Source: Sanderia malayensis
Taxonomy: Eukaryota; Cnidaria; Scyphozoa; Semaeostomeae; Pelagiidae
Reading direction: 5' to 3'
Assembly: GCA_013076295.1 (NCBI GenBank)
Contig: RQOL01000660.1
Location: forward strand, 5,766,001 to 5,830,000
Length of the DNA stretch: 64,000 nucleotides
Shown here one piece after another: positions 10,361 through 21,651 of the stretch. The position numbers and the translations under genes were made by a program. Positions within the stretch are counted from its first letter, which is position 1. Each line of letters opens with the position of its first letter. The notes below the pieces were generated by a model. It saw nothing but the letters and a program-made list of their open reading frames with translations, was not told where the DNA came from and made no database searches.

Positions 10361-10560
10361 AATATTTCGTCCTTTATTGAATTATATGTCGTGTAAAGAG
10401 AAAGTGTCAGGCTGCAATGAAAGAGAACAATGGTGAAAATACAGTGGCCAAATATGCACAACATGTGGCGTTCAAAACCGAAAAGATTCGTGAATTGATT
10501 GGAGAGCAAATACTCCCATTCGTAACACATTTAGATGTGCATACCTGCTGCTGAAAAAGA

Positions 10561-11390
10561 GGCATAACCAACGATTTTAACAATTGCTGTTTGAATGCAC
10601 TGTTGCAGGTTGCTTGTGGGACATCTTTGAAATCCACCCTCGTTTCATCGAAGGACAGTGACGTGGGGATATTGGGGAACCTATTGTCAGACATAGCAGA
10701 AGCCATGCAGGACACAGCTACTTCACCAATTGTCTCATCTGGAGCAGTTGCATTGATTGCGGAGAAACTGAACATACATCCAGCCGAAAAACAACATGCT
10801 GATGTTGAAGATGCGTTGTACGTGAGATTGCTTACAAGACCAGATGAGGAAGGAAACTCTTTATCAGCAGCAAATGCACAGATCAAGGCCGCAGAACTGA
10901 AGTACTGTCGCAAATGAAAGAACAAAGATGGACAAATCTCCGAAGGATTTGCATGCCATGTGCGAGTACTCCCCGCAGCCGAAGACACAGCCTACAAGCT
11001 CTACGACCTTTTGTGCAACACACTAGCCTGTGGGTATGAGTATTCACCAGATATTGCCTGCCAAAACTGTGAAACAATTTCTTCGCGTAGCAAGCTGGTA
11101 TATTGCAGATTATTTTTAATTCCACCTCCCATCCTTGTCCTAACCTTTGACAGATCAACTGCAACCACTCTACTAATTCAAAGTCGCATCAACGTACTGT
11201 GGAGGTGAATTTAAGTCCCGTTATAGGAGGATGTAAGGAAGGGGGTCCTGTGTACTACACAATTCATGCTGTTTTCAAATGGAATGGCAGAAGAACAACT
11301 GCAGATTACAAAATTGCTTGTATGAGTGAAATTATTGACGAACCCCCTGGCTTGAAAATTCCCAAAAAATCTTCAAAATACGTGATATAG
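10561..11390 (+). pseudogene. Ubiquitin-protease-like (USP/C19-like) gene remnant
   Basis: The frame opens with GITNDFNNCCLNALLQ, close to the catalytic Cys box of ubiquitin-specific proteases (G-x-x-N-x-x-N-x-C-x-L-N-x-x-L-Q). About 110 residues later there is one in-frame TGA (10915-10917). Reading resumes in the same frame with IACQNCET (a C-x2-C) and PPILVLTFDRS, resembling the central USP strand. A frameshift near 11180 is needed to reach VNLSPVIGG and a YYTIHAVFKW-like segment. At least two lesions make it a pseudogene. The USP assignment is from motifs only. With the PHD fragment upstream it may be a decayed transposon-borne gene. Confidence 0.5.
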
Positions 11391-11746
11391 CATTGGGATG
11401 GCTATAAATTGGGTTTGAATCACGAAGGAGGCATCTCAAGTTATTTTTGGAGCAGATTAATATCAGAGTGGTATGGCCTAAAGATCACAAAATTGCTTGT
11501 ATGGGTCGAATTATTGACGACATTCAATTACATCAAATATAGATATTTAGGCTTAAAAGCCCAAATATCTACATTTGTTATTGACATTTACATTTATTGA
11601 CATGAACTTAAGTCCCGTTATAGGAGGATGTAAAGAAGGGGATCCTGTGTGCTACACAATTCAAATGTTTCTAAAACATCTCACTGCACTGCAGCAAAAA
11701 GATTACCGCCATTAATGAATTGATAATAAAATAAAATAAAACCAGC
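11391..11746 (+). repeat. Partial duplication of the protease-like 3' end
   Basis: 11475-11520 repeats the sequence around 11305-11345, and 11600-11660 repeats 11207-11262 (both contain CCCGTTATAGGAGGATGTAA). No intact frame remains. Confidence 0.6.
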
Positions 11747-11855
11747 ATGCGGCTAAACGGAGGAGGATTTGAGGCCACGCGCGAGCTAGAATTAAACAAA
11801 CAACACAAACAAACAACACAAACAAGGAAATTAAAGTGTGAGTTCCTTCTTGCAG

Positions 11856-11861
11856 ATATAA
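11856..11861 (+). promoter_or_regulatory. TATA box of macin gene 2
   Basis: TATAAA lies in the same conserved context as at 4031 (CCTTCTTGCAGA before, ATGCCAGCTCCTACCAC after). The shared leader exon continues to 11967. Confidence 0.65.
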
Positions 11862-12084
11862 ATGCCAGCTCCTACCACAAACGAACACAAACAGAAGTAA
11901 AATTCACATTTAACCTCCAATACACACAAGCCTGAAATCATTTTCCAAAAACAAGAGAAATTTCAAGGCAAGTAGATGGTTAATTGAATGCAAAATACAT
12001 GCTGTATATTTGTAAATGCAATGCAACACCAGATACCATGGCTATTACTGTAAATATGACCGAGATCTCCTTCTTAAATGTGGT

Positions 12085-12485
12085 CCTGTAGTGAAATTAT
12101 TACGTAACGTATTTTTAGATTTCTTTCATTTTGCCCTCTTCTCGATCACTTCCTCTATTTCATCATTTCGCGTCATTCAAATTACATCATTCTATTTTTA
12201 TTTCTGCATTGTCACTCTCATCCTTCTAAAAGCACTTTTGCTTCGTCATCATGATTTTTAGAGTAATATAAATACGTGTAAATTATTGTAATTAGTCAGT
12301 CAGAGTCAGTCATTCAAAATCAACACACTGTATGTATCGTTTCTCTCTGCTCTTTGCAAGTAAAACACACAAGGTCCACATCAGCTCTTCTGAGTTGCCT
12401 TAGCCAGACCTGCATTATCAAATAAATCTATGTATGTATGTATGTATGTACAACCTGGGAAGCAGCGTTCGTTGGATAGTCTCAG
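12085..12485. mobile_element. Insertion in macin 2 intron with LINE/SINE-like 3' end
   Basis: Compared with the macin 1 intron, about 400 bases are inserted between CTTCTTAAATGTGGT and CAAAATTTCGAAAC. The inserted sequence ends with a (TATG)n microsatellite at about 12430-12451 after AAATAAATC, as seen at the 3' ends of some non-LTR elements. No protein is encoded, so the family is uncertain. Confidence 0.55.
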
Positions 12486-12544
12486 CAAAATTTCGAAACA
12501 TTGATTAAGATTTTATGGAACATTATCTGTTTTTAGAATAAAGA

Positions 12545-12793
12545 ATGGGAAAACTAATAACTATATTGCTACTGGTTGTGGCATTGTCAGTGACACTAAA
12601 GTCTACGGAGGGAAATTGTTTGAAAGTATGGGGCAGATGTTTACAATGGAGTGAGAAACTCACAGGATGGTGTTGGAAAACATGTAAGGCCAGATGCAAA
12701 GAGGAGGGCTTGGGCTACACTATTGGAATTTGTGAATGGCGCACAGTTGATTGTTTTGGTCCTAGACGAGCAAGAGTTTGCGTTTGTTATTAA
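12545..12793 (+). CDS. Macin-family antimicrobial peptide 2 with an extra cysteine
   Basis: An 82-residue secreted precursor with almost the same signal peptide as macin 1 and a basic mature part starting NCL. The macin scaffold is kept (S-E-K-L-T-G-W, K-T-C, C-F-G-P-R-R, terminal C-x-C). The mature peptide has nine cysteines rather than eight: macin 1 GWFYKTC is GWCWKTC here. An odd number leaves one unpaired, which could allow a disulfide-linked dimer or a changed fold (inference). The leader exon ends at 11967 and its intron starts with GC (GCAAGT, 11968), not GT. The acceptor is at 12535-12536. The mature parts differ much more than the signal peptides, consistent with diversification after duplication. 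Confidence 0.85.
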   Translation: MGKLITILLLVVALSVTLKSTEGNCLKVWGRCLQWSEKLTGWCWKTCKARCKEEGLGYTIGICEWRTVDCFGPRRARVCVCY

Positions 12794-12859
12794 TCATCAA
12801 GAATCTTCTCGTCAAATCACAGCAAAGACACAAAAAGAACGAGAAGCAATTGCTTGACT

Positions 12860-13590
12860 GAATAATCGCTGCTTAATCGCTTAACCGCTAGCTGATTAAT
12901 CGCTTGCATGAATAAATCATTAAAAAACTGCAAAAAAACTTCAATAGCAAATGATTGCTTAATTCATTAATTATATATGAAGATTGCAGAAAATCATGAA
13001 GATATTTTACTTCAGAGCTTTATGACTATTCAATTTATGACTGCCTCCTGCATTTTCATCCAAGTAGTAGTAGCGCTTTCGATTATGATGCCTTGACCGT
13101 TTTTCGGCAGGGCGAAAATCTTGAGATGAGAAAAGAAACACAGTACAGGAACAGACATTATTTAAAATGTATTTTCTTATATCACTTAGTAATGGTCTGG
13201 TTGTGGCACTGATTGTCGACGTGTCATTGGAAAATTATATTGTTTTGAATAATTTTAAAAGCATTCGTAAGTTTATAAATTTTATTTCAGTTTATTTAAT
13301 GTCAATAATGTAAACAAAGAAAAGGAATAAATTAAAATCAAATTAAACGACAAAGACTTAGATAGTTTTCAATGTTACTTGACTGTTCACTGACCGGGGG
13401 ATCGTTTCCGATCGAAGACGTCAGCAATTTGTCTTTGAATATTCTTCGACTTCCACGAATGCATACAATGATTGCTTTGACTAGAGCAAAGCTAATTTTA
13501 CGTCGCAAGCCTAACAGACAGGAACAGACACCGTTATCTCTTTTGCGAAAACAATTCTATTCAATGCCACGAGGGAGGAAAGGACAAATT
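12860..13590. other. Macin 2 downstream region and COPE upstream region
   Basis: A candidate AATAAA lies near 12910, and a diverged copy of the 4786-4960 repeat lies at about 13015-13110. From about 13540 the sequence matches the COPE pseudo-copy at 6028, giving the COPE 5' UTR. No other gene is seen. Confidence 0.5.
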
Positions 13591-13593
13591 AAA

Positions 13594-16500
13594 ATGGCTG
13601 CGAGTAGTGACGTGGACGAACTTTTTGAAGTAAGGAATTCTTTCTACATTGGAAATTATCAACAATGTATTAACGAAGCTCAAAAAGTCAAGGTATTATT
13701 ACTATTTCATCTATGTTGGGATGTCATTTTAAAGTATATTTGCACGTTGGTCACACGCTATCTGTTGAAGCTTGATTTTATTTTTAGGCCAGCCTGTCCT
13801 GGCTCTACAATTATCTAACTCTTGTGTGATGACTCAAAGTTTAGAAACATTCGGAGTAAATTATATATAATATTTGATTGTATGGCACATTTTAATGACA
13901 GAAGTTTATAAGCATATGTTTATTTATCTATTGTTGTGCTGTATTGGATATATTACGGTGAGGTGAACAATGCTATGTTTTTGTTGTCTTATTTTGTAGC
14001 CATCAACACCCGATTTAAGAGTGGAGAGAGATGTGTTTTTGTATAGAGCTTATGCTGCACAGGTAAATATAACAGGCTGAACTGTCAAATATATCTGGCA
14101 CACTTTGACAATAGGGTCAGGCTTATTTCAATGTTAATTAAGTTAAGGTATGTGTTTTGTTAGCCTGTTGAGATTTTTGGTGCAAATTCAGTTTCGCAAA
14201 TTGATACATGCATGTAAAATAATGCCAACTTCATTATTGTCAATAGCCCCACTGTATCTTATCTTTATTATTACATTTTATATAATCTGTTTTCTTCAAA
14301 AGAGGGTCAGGTGATCTGCTTTTCTACACAATGCAATAGTAGTTTAACTCAAAGCTTGACTTGCAAAGCTGAAACACCAGGTCAGATAGTGGATCAGAAT
14401 TATATTAGGTCATCAATACCAAATATCTGAAAGAATCTAATCCAACTCTGATGCTGTAAATATAGTCGAAACAAAAATAGTTTTAACATAAGATTCATGC
14501 ATTGCTCATTTGCAGTGATGTATCAGAAAAACTCTGCAGCTTATACATCTTCGCTCATTGTGGTTACAATAGGCATGTTCAGTCATGAGTGTGCCTGTAA
14601 GAAATAAAAAAAGAATTGGAATTTTGGACGCTTTGCAGGCAGCCATCGTCAACTTGACAGGCAGCCTCTCCCTCTTATCAGAAAAACATTAAAATCTCAA
14701 TGAAACCCTTCTTCTTGATTTACTGATTGTATATTTGTTTGTTATGCAGGGAAAATGTGGAGTAGTTTTGGATGAAGTGAGAAGTTCGTCACCTTCAGAG
14801 CTACAAGCAGTGAGAGTCTTGGCAGATTATTTTCACAACCCGAGCAAAAAGTAAAGTTTAATATTTATTATCAGTTATCTAATGTTACATTGTATATTTA
14901 CAAGATGAAAACTGTCTGCAACAAGTGGTTTTATCGTAATAACAATAAGTTTACAACGTTAAAGTTTGCAACTTTTGATTTTTACTTTTCTTATTGTTAT
15001 AGAGATGTCATTCTGAAGCAACTGGAATCAAAAATAAACTCAAGTGATTTCAGTGAATACTTCCTTTTAATTGCATCAACCATTTATTTTCATGAAAAGG
15101 TATGTCCAGAAAAGAATTACACTTGACATCCTCTCTCAATTACCTCCTATCTTGATTTTCTATTTTCCCTACATTTTGGTGTAGAAAAGTTGGGGACATC
15201 CACTATTTCAAACATTTCAACTTCTTTTGTGAGTTTGAGCTAGCAGATGTCAACTGTAATTAATTTTTCAATGAAATTTGTCATAGGCAATCTTATTCCT
15301 TGTTTTTTAACTGTAAAACCTAATGATTTTTGGATTTTCAAGAGGTATCTACTATCTCAACCAAATTTCAATTCCCCATTGAGTATTTGAAATAGTGGTT
15401 TGTCAACTGTATTTTGATTTGCTAGCTCGATCTTGTGTTATATAATTTTTATTACGTGTATGTGGCATTGTTAATGGGTCATTAGATATATATGATAAGC
15501 TACTGGAAAACGATGTCCTCTTTTCAAAGATGTTAAGGGCATCTTTGGAAAGAGGACATCGTTTTGTGGAAAAATGTTTTGCTTATAACAACAGAAACTT
15601 CAAATTAATGAGTACTTTTTGTTTTGGAAACAGGTTAGCAACTTTCTCTTCTTATTAACTAGTAGGTTGTTAAGTACAGTTTTTATAAAGAATATTTTCT
15701 TGCTGCAGGACTTTGATTCAGCACTGAGATGTTTGCACCAGTCACAAGCACTTGAAAGGTACTACAGTTGCTATTTTTTCTTCTATAATTTAATTTTGCT
15801 ACAATTATCCTCACCTCCCTACTTTTCACTGCACTCTTTTGAGTAGGAAGTTAGCTAATCATATCTGCAGATGATATACTTCACATTATCATCCAAGCTT
15901 GTATCATTGCCTTGATAGTTTAAGGTAACAAGCATAGACTTGCAGTATACAAGTTTGTCTAGGTGGCCACTTTGGCCAAACATGAAGTCAAAGTATTATT
16001 TTTATGCATCATAGTATTTATATTAACAGGATGATTCACTTTGCTTATTTTACATTTTTTAGCGCTGGCTTATCAGTTCAAATACATATAGCAATGGACA
16101 GACTAGACCTTGCTAGGTAAAAATTTTGCATTTTTTGTGTGTAAGCTTTTAGTCAGCAGTAAAAATGCCAATTCCAAGCACATAGTCTATTACATTACAA
16201 TTTTATTTTTAGAAAAGAATTAAAGAGAATGCAGGTAAAGTGATACTGCATTGCTATTTTAAGAACAGCTTTGTACTCATATTTAGAACAGTAATCTTTT
16301 AATCATTTTTATCTGAATTCTAAGTTGGTTTTCACCCTTTCCTTTACTTTAGAGCATTTATAAGACTATAATAGTGGACAAAAGTCCTTGGTATACTTGT
16401 AAAAAAAGGGAAAAGGCTATCAACTTGTAAACATCCTTTTTCGTGAACTTTATTCAACCCTTCCACTCCCCGCAAAACATTGTTGTTCTCTCAATCAGAT

Positions 16501-17875
16501 CCATGTGAATTTTGTTGACATTATATAAAACTGTTTCTAGAAACAACATTGTTTGGTGGAGGAGGGGGGATGGAGGATACATTGACCATTTTGATCAAAG
16601 TCACAATTGTCTAGGACTTTTGTCATCTATTGTAGTGCCTTCATTGTTTATCATTTTGTCTCTAATATTCAACATGTTTACATCTTCAGCAGGACATGAA
16701 TTGTTTTTGTAATTTTGCTTGTTTGCTTTAAGGAAATTGATGAAGATGCATCACTTACACAGCTTGCAACTGCCTGGTTCAATTTGGCTGTTGTAAGTAT
16801 TCTTATGTTGTATTTTTCATTGCTGGACCTTCATTGTCATATTTTGCATATTGAATTCCGAATGTTCACCCTTTTAGGGTGGAGATAAAGCACAAGATTC
16901 TTATTACATCTTCCAAGAATTAGCAGATAAGTACACGCCAACTGTCATGCTGTTAAATGGACAAGCAGCATGTTACATGTGCATGAACAGGTTTGAAGAT
17001 GCAGAAAGCTCTTTACAAGAGGCTCTGGAAAGGGTAAGCTATTTTGTTGCAGAGCGACAAAATACTAATGTTTACTTGACAAAATATGTCAAGTAAACAT
17101 TCAGTATTTACTGAACAGTATTCTTTAACCACCGTATAATTAAATTATGTTTTTTTGAGTTGCAAGGGCACCATAATCATAGATGTAAGAACAGAGAGGG
17201 GAGAACACAAGAAACATGTGCTCCTTGTGTTTTGAACAAGTGCCTCTTAAGTAGAGATTTTCCTTTTTTGAACAAAAAACTGCCCCTTTTAGGTTGCATT
17301 TACCGAAAGTTTTAAATGCTTCCTATATCCCTGTGCATCATCTTAGCTCCTTATTTCCACTGTATCTCCCACCATTTATCTTTTAGGACAGTAACAACAG
17401 CACAACATTAATCAATCTTGCAGTACTTTCACAACACATTGGAAAGCAACCGGAAGTGAGTTATTTTACTGTTATATGCAATATTGTTTTAAATTGTTGG
17501 TATATACAACGGAATAAATTACTTTTAAATGCAATCATGTAAAAATGATCTTAGACACCTAACAAAAACAATTTTATAAACCTTGTAACAAGCATAGAAA
17601 TCAAATGACCACTTTTCTCAGTGCTGACAATTTGTTTCTGTTTTGCTTACAGGTGAGCAATCGATATGTGTCACAATTGAAAGATTCGCACTCTAATACC
17701 CCATTTGCAAAGGATTTTTTCTCCAAGGTAAACTTACTTAATGACACAGACAACTGGATAAATTGGGGAAAATATGATAATACAACAGTAATGGTAATTT
17801 GTTTTGTTTTCAATTTGCAAGGAGAAAGATTTTGAAAGAATTGCAGGACAGTATGCACCAAGTGTGGTCTCATAA
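13594..17875 (+). CDS. COPE: Coatomer subunit epsilon
   Basis: Epsilon-COP is the TPR-like solenoid subunit of the COPI coat that carries Golgi-to-ER vesicles, and it binds alpha-COP. Twelve exons join in frame: 13594-13692, 14000-14062, 14750-14850, 15003-15099, 15709-15758, 16063-16116, 16213-16234, 16733-16792, 16878-17033, 17387-17455, 17653-17727, 17822-17875. They give 299 residues, close to the usual ~308. Recognisable stretches are [20 protein letters not shown] at the N-terminus, [50 protein letters not shown] (a TPR helix pair) and [19 protein letters not shown] near the end. All introns are GT-AG. The ATG follows AAA and begins [12 protein letters not shown] broken copy of exon 1 lies at 6028-6245. 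The 3' end converges on GBA with 309 bp between them. Confidence 0.93.
15507..15565. repeat. Hairpin in COPE intron 4
   Basis: Inverted arms of 26 nt (15507-15532 and 15540-15565) with one mismatch and a 7-nt loop. No flanking duplication is evident. A smaller palindrome (GTTTACTTGAC...GTCAAGTAAAC) lies in intron 9 near 17069-17100. Confidence 0.6.
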
Positions 17876-18184
17876 TGGCAGAAAAGATAAAGATGGAAAC
17901 AAAACTGATAGCTTAAGTATTCTTAATTATTAAAAACAATACAATAATAAAATATAGTGAACAATATTATTTCTGGAAAGTACTTGGTTTAGGACTAAAT
18001 GGTCATCTTTTCCTTTTCCTCACTCAACCATTTTCTAGTCTCATTCTATCTCATTTTGTCTGATATTTCTGTCTCATAAGTGACTGCCTTGTTCAAAAAT
18101 TGTGAAGAAATCATTTGGAGCTTTTACGTCAAATTTTTTGCATTTGCATTGTTGATCACATTCCTTGTCCATTTTAAACTTGAT

Positions 18185-21100
18185 TTAATCCCATTTGAAT
18201 GTTTGAATGGATCTTTCAGGAATCTTGGCCATAAAGTTACCTGTCGTTTTTTCAGAAATTTGTACCAGGTAGCTTATGGATTGACGGTTAAGAATTACAA
18301 GAACACAAGAGTTGCTTGGTGTTACAAATGCTGTATATTCTAGCAATGTTTCTTTGTCAACTGTAGTAGAAACTCTGACTGAACCAGGCTCGAGAAACTT
18401 GCTAAAATGTCCCATATGATAAAATGTTGGCTGAAAATATAAAACAATAACATTATTGTTCTTAAGAAGCCATTCTTCACTGAGTAAGATTAAACTTTTG
18501 GGAATTTTATGGGGGCAGGGTAGCTCAATGTGAAAAGTCACATTTCAATCAGCAGGGATTACAAGGGGGTAAGCACCAAACTTGTGAACCCTGTTCTGTG
18601 TTTGTAATGTTGTATACATATCTTCCCTGGGGCATAATGGAAAACCCCTGCAATGCCCTGTATTGTATGAGCATTTGCCCACTTGTGCCAAAAACCCTTC
18701 TGTTCTTGAGAGAAAAATACACATTATATTTCAAGTATTGCTTTGCTGTTAAGCATCAATTATGTTTTGTTATGAGTTACCAAAAAATACACTCCACCCT
18801 ACCTGTTTGTAAAACACAGCGTTAGCATGGTCTGCAATTATAGGTGAGTCTACAAAGTTCTTCACCCAATTCGGTCCTCCTTGCATATCTAAGACTAAAT
18901 TCCAGTCAGTCCAGCCAGCAGCCCAATGGTTCAAATTCTAAAAAATAGTAAGACAATAGTATACATTACTAAGTAACTAAATTCGTAAATGTATTTACGA
19001 ATTTAGTTACTTAGCTACAACCTGTGCTTGTCAATAAGGCTTGCTCAGAGTAGAGATAGATCTTGCAAGCACAAGTGTCAACTGCAAGTTAGTAAAAAAC
19101 AGACACAAAAAATAAGACCTCCATAATGCTATGGCCATATTTCTCTCCACGCTCCCAGCTACCAAGAATGACAGTATTGTCAGTATATCCAGCACAAGCT
19201 TCCGTTGGTAAGATGAAAGCATCTGGGAATCTTTTATGGACATCATCCAGAAATGAGACAGGGGTAAAGAAATCCATGTACCAATGAAGACCAATACCTG
19301 AAAAGAGAGCAGAGGTGAAGTTCTTGCAGCAATGATAGCTTGAACCCAGAATACCCTTAAACCATAAAGGCTTACTGTAAATCCCCAAATAATCCCGCAG
19401 TGGCTTATTGATGCCCATTCAAAGGGAGGGCGTTTTAATGTTTGGTATTTTCCTCCAAGTCACAACAAATTATAAATTAGGAAATTATAATTAAATAATT
19501 CCCTTGATGGTTTTTGGGTGTCTTATTAATGGAGAGGAATCTTTTTCCTAGATTTGTGTCAGTTAATGTTTGAAGGGAATTTAGCAGTCTAGGATTGTTT
19601 TTAGAAAAATAAAGCTTATTGCGCATCAAAAGAAAAAATTGTAATTATTTCAACAAAGTCCTGAATAGAGATTTTACCTGAAACATACTTCTTTGCATCT
19701 GGGTCACCTAAAATTGTGTCAGCCCAAACCTTGAGAAACAGTCTTTGGTCATCTAACATCATTAGCTTAATATCTTTATATCCATTCGCAGCCAAAGTTG
19801 GACCTAAATCTTTTTTTATGAAATCTCTTTCATCTTCTGGCAAAAAACCCATGCACTGAAATGCATAGCTGAAAAAATAATGAACAGAAAATATGGGTGA
19901 TCAGTCTCTTTTGCTTGCTCCTAAAAATTAGGACTGTCTGTTATGTTAGAGTTTCTATATTCCAGCATTGATATGGTTATAAAACATTATGCAAAACGAA
20001 AGCAGGATTGTATTATTGTTAAGAATGGTAGTACAATTGCTTTACCTCGGAGCTAAACCAGCTGTTGGTTCATTTTCTACAGTCAAGCCCCAAAGTTTAA
20101 TTCCTTGACTTTCATATGCCTTTAGAAATTTTATAAAATAGTTGGCCCAAGTTTTATGATATTTGCCAGTGACATTCCCAATTAGTGTGCCAGGGTGTTG
20201 CATCAATTTATTTGTTTTCATCCAAGCTGGGGCAGACCACGGACTTGCGAACAGCTTTATGCTGTGTTTTGACTTTGATGCTGCTTCCTTTATTGCTAAA
20301 ATGAAAAATTGAGAACCTTTAGATGGTGTAGCAAATAAAAACTGGTGATTTAGTTAAGAAACTGTGTCTATGGGTACAGAGGAACTCCATTCCATAAAGA
20401 TATCTGCTGCAATGGATTAGGGTCAGCAACATTACGTCATTTAGGATTGCAAGTTAAACCACCACCTAAGTAAGAAACTAAAGCAACTTCTTAAACAGTA
20501 GACCACTGAAAAACCTTCTCCGTGATGCGAGAGGGAATAGTTGCCATTACAATAGTTGCCATTATAAAGCACCCCAGTGCAAAGGAAAGCAGTACTCTAT
20601 CTCCTTTCAAAGGTCCTGGGGCAGCTGTACCAGCCATGTACCCCTATCACTTGAACAGCTCCGACTATTGTGGGGTGGTCAGGTCACTCACTGGGAACAG
20701 CCAAGCAGGATATTTATATAGAAGAATCATTTAATAATAATCATGTACCTGGAATTTTTAATTCTAAATCAAAGGAAGCCAGCGTAAAGTTCTCCAACAT
20801 AAAATCTTGATCATAATCATCATAAGAATAGACTTTCGTTGAGAAATCACAGCTTGCCATTGGAATGCGTCCAGTGCTATACTCAATGCCAAATTTTGAA
20901 TAATATGCATCAAAAATCCTCTCTTGTAAAATACTTCCAAATTTGTAAATATTAATTGTTGCTGAATCTACAGAATACAAAAATAAAACTTCTAAGTCAA
21001 GAGAAAGTCAGAATGAGGGTGGTGGAAAGGCGGAAGTAATACTAAAATCGTTGCTAAAATCTTCTATGCAAAATTGAAAAAATGAAATGTTTTGACCTGT

Positions 21101-21424
21101 AAATGCGCCTCCGAAACCAATGATACTTTGATAAGTTTTTGAAGTGTCAATGCTGATCTTCACATCTACATTTTGATTTTCACTATCTGAACTCTGACTA
21201 AAGTTCCCGATTGTCTCAGAAAACCTGAGTCCATCTTTAGTGCTGGTATAAAGAACATATTGATGTGGTTTTAAAATTGGGATACTCTCAAAACCATCGC
21301 AGAAAGTCTGATTGCAAACGCAAACTGCAGATCCATGTCCAAAATCTTTTGGAGAGCAGGGAATGTATGTCTGGAACGAAAAGCCAAAGCAAACTGTAAC
21401 CAAGATCAACTTTGGAGAAATCAT
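18185..21424 (-). CDS. GBA1: Lysosomal acid glucosylceramidase (GH30)
   Basis: It hydrolyses glucosylceramide to glucose and ceramide in the lysosome. Seven exons on the minus strand (21424-21097, 20967-20749, 20295-20046, 19868-19678, 19297-19119, 18937-18803, 18430-18185) join in frame to 515 residues, close to the usual ~536. The N-terminus is hydrophobic ([17 protein letters not shown]), a signal peptide, followed by Cys-rich [16 protein letters not shown] as in GBA. The acid/base Glu is in WGLTVENEP and the nucleophile Glu in [11 protein letters not shown], the expected order and exons. [33 protein letters not shown] and the C-terminal beta-sandwich [12 protein letters not shown] are typical. 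It is divergent and head to head with ANKLE1, with 227 bp between the start codons. No lesion seen. Confidence 0.95.
18969..19014. repeat. Perfect 22-nt palindrome in GBA intron 5
   Basis: CTAAGTAACTAAATTCGTAAAT is mirrored exactly at 18993-19014 across a 2-nt centre. It may be a cruciform-prone relic. It contains no splice or coding signal. Confidence 0.6.
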
Positions 21425-21651
21425 TTTTTACAACACTCACTGTAATGTTGTTGTAATGTTGTTGTTTCGATCGAACATGTGCTCACATGTGACTCAGCTG
21501 AGTGATTGATACGCATGCGCTAAGAATGGCGGGTGAAAAAAGAACAAATCAAAAAATTCGTTCGGGCGGCCTGATAAGATCTTTTTATATTTGTCTTTAC
21601 TTATATTTTGTTTACGAAGGCACAATGTAGACAGTGATTTCAGTTATAGAC
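21425..21651. promoter_or_regulatory. Bidirectional promoter between GBA and ANKLE1
   Basis: The two start codons face away from each other across 227 bp with no TATA box. Visible motifs are the palindrome ACTCAGCTGAGT (21492-21503, containing a CAGCTG E-box and an overlapping TGACTCAGC AP-1/MARE-like site) and CGCATGCGC (21512-21520), resembling an NRF1 half-site common in bidirectional housekeeping promoters. Binding is inferred only. Confidence 0.5.

Noticed and set aside
10407..10988. 193-codon minus-strand frame
   Set aside because: It is antisense to the PHD/USP-like remnant, which has recognisable motifs on the plus strand; the minus frame has none.
18485..18620. Possible tRNA-derived SINE around GCAGGGTAGCTCAATG
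   Set aside because: I could not find a convincing A box/B box pair or a tail repeat, so no call is made.
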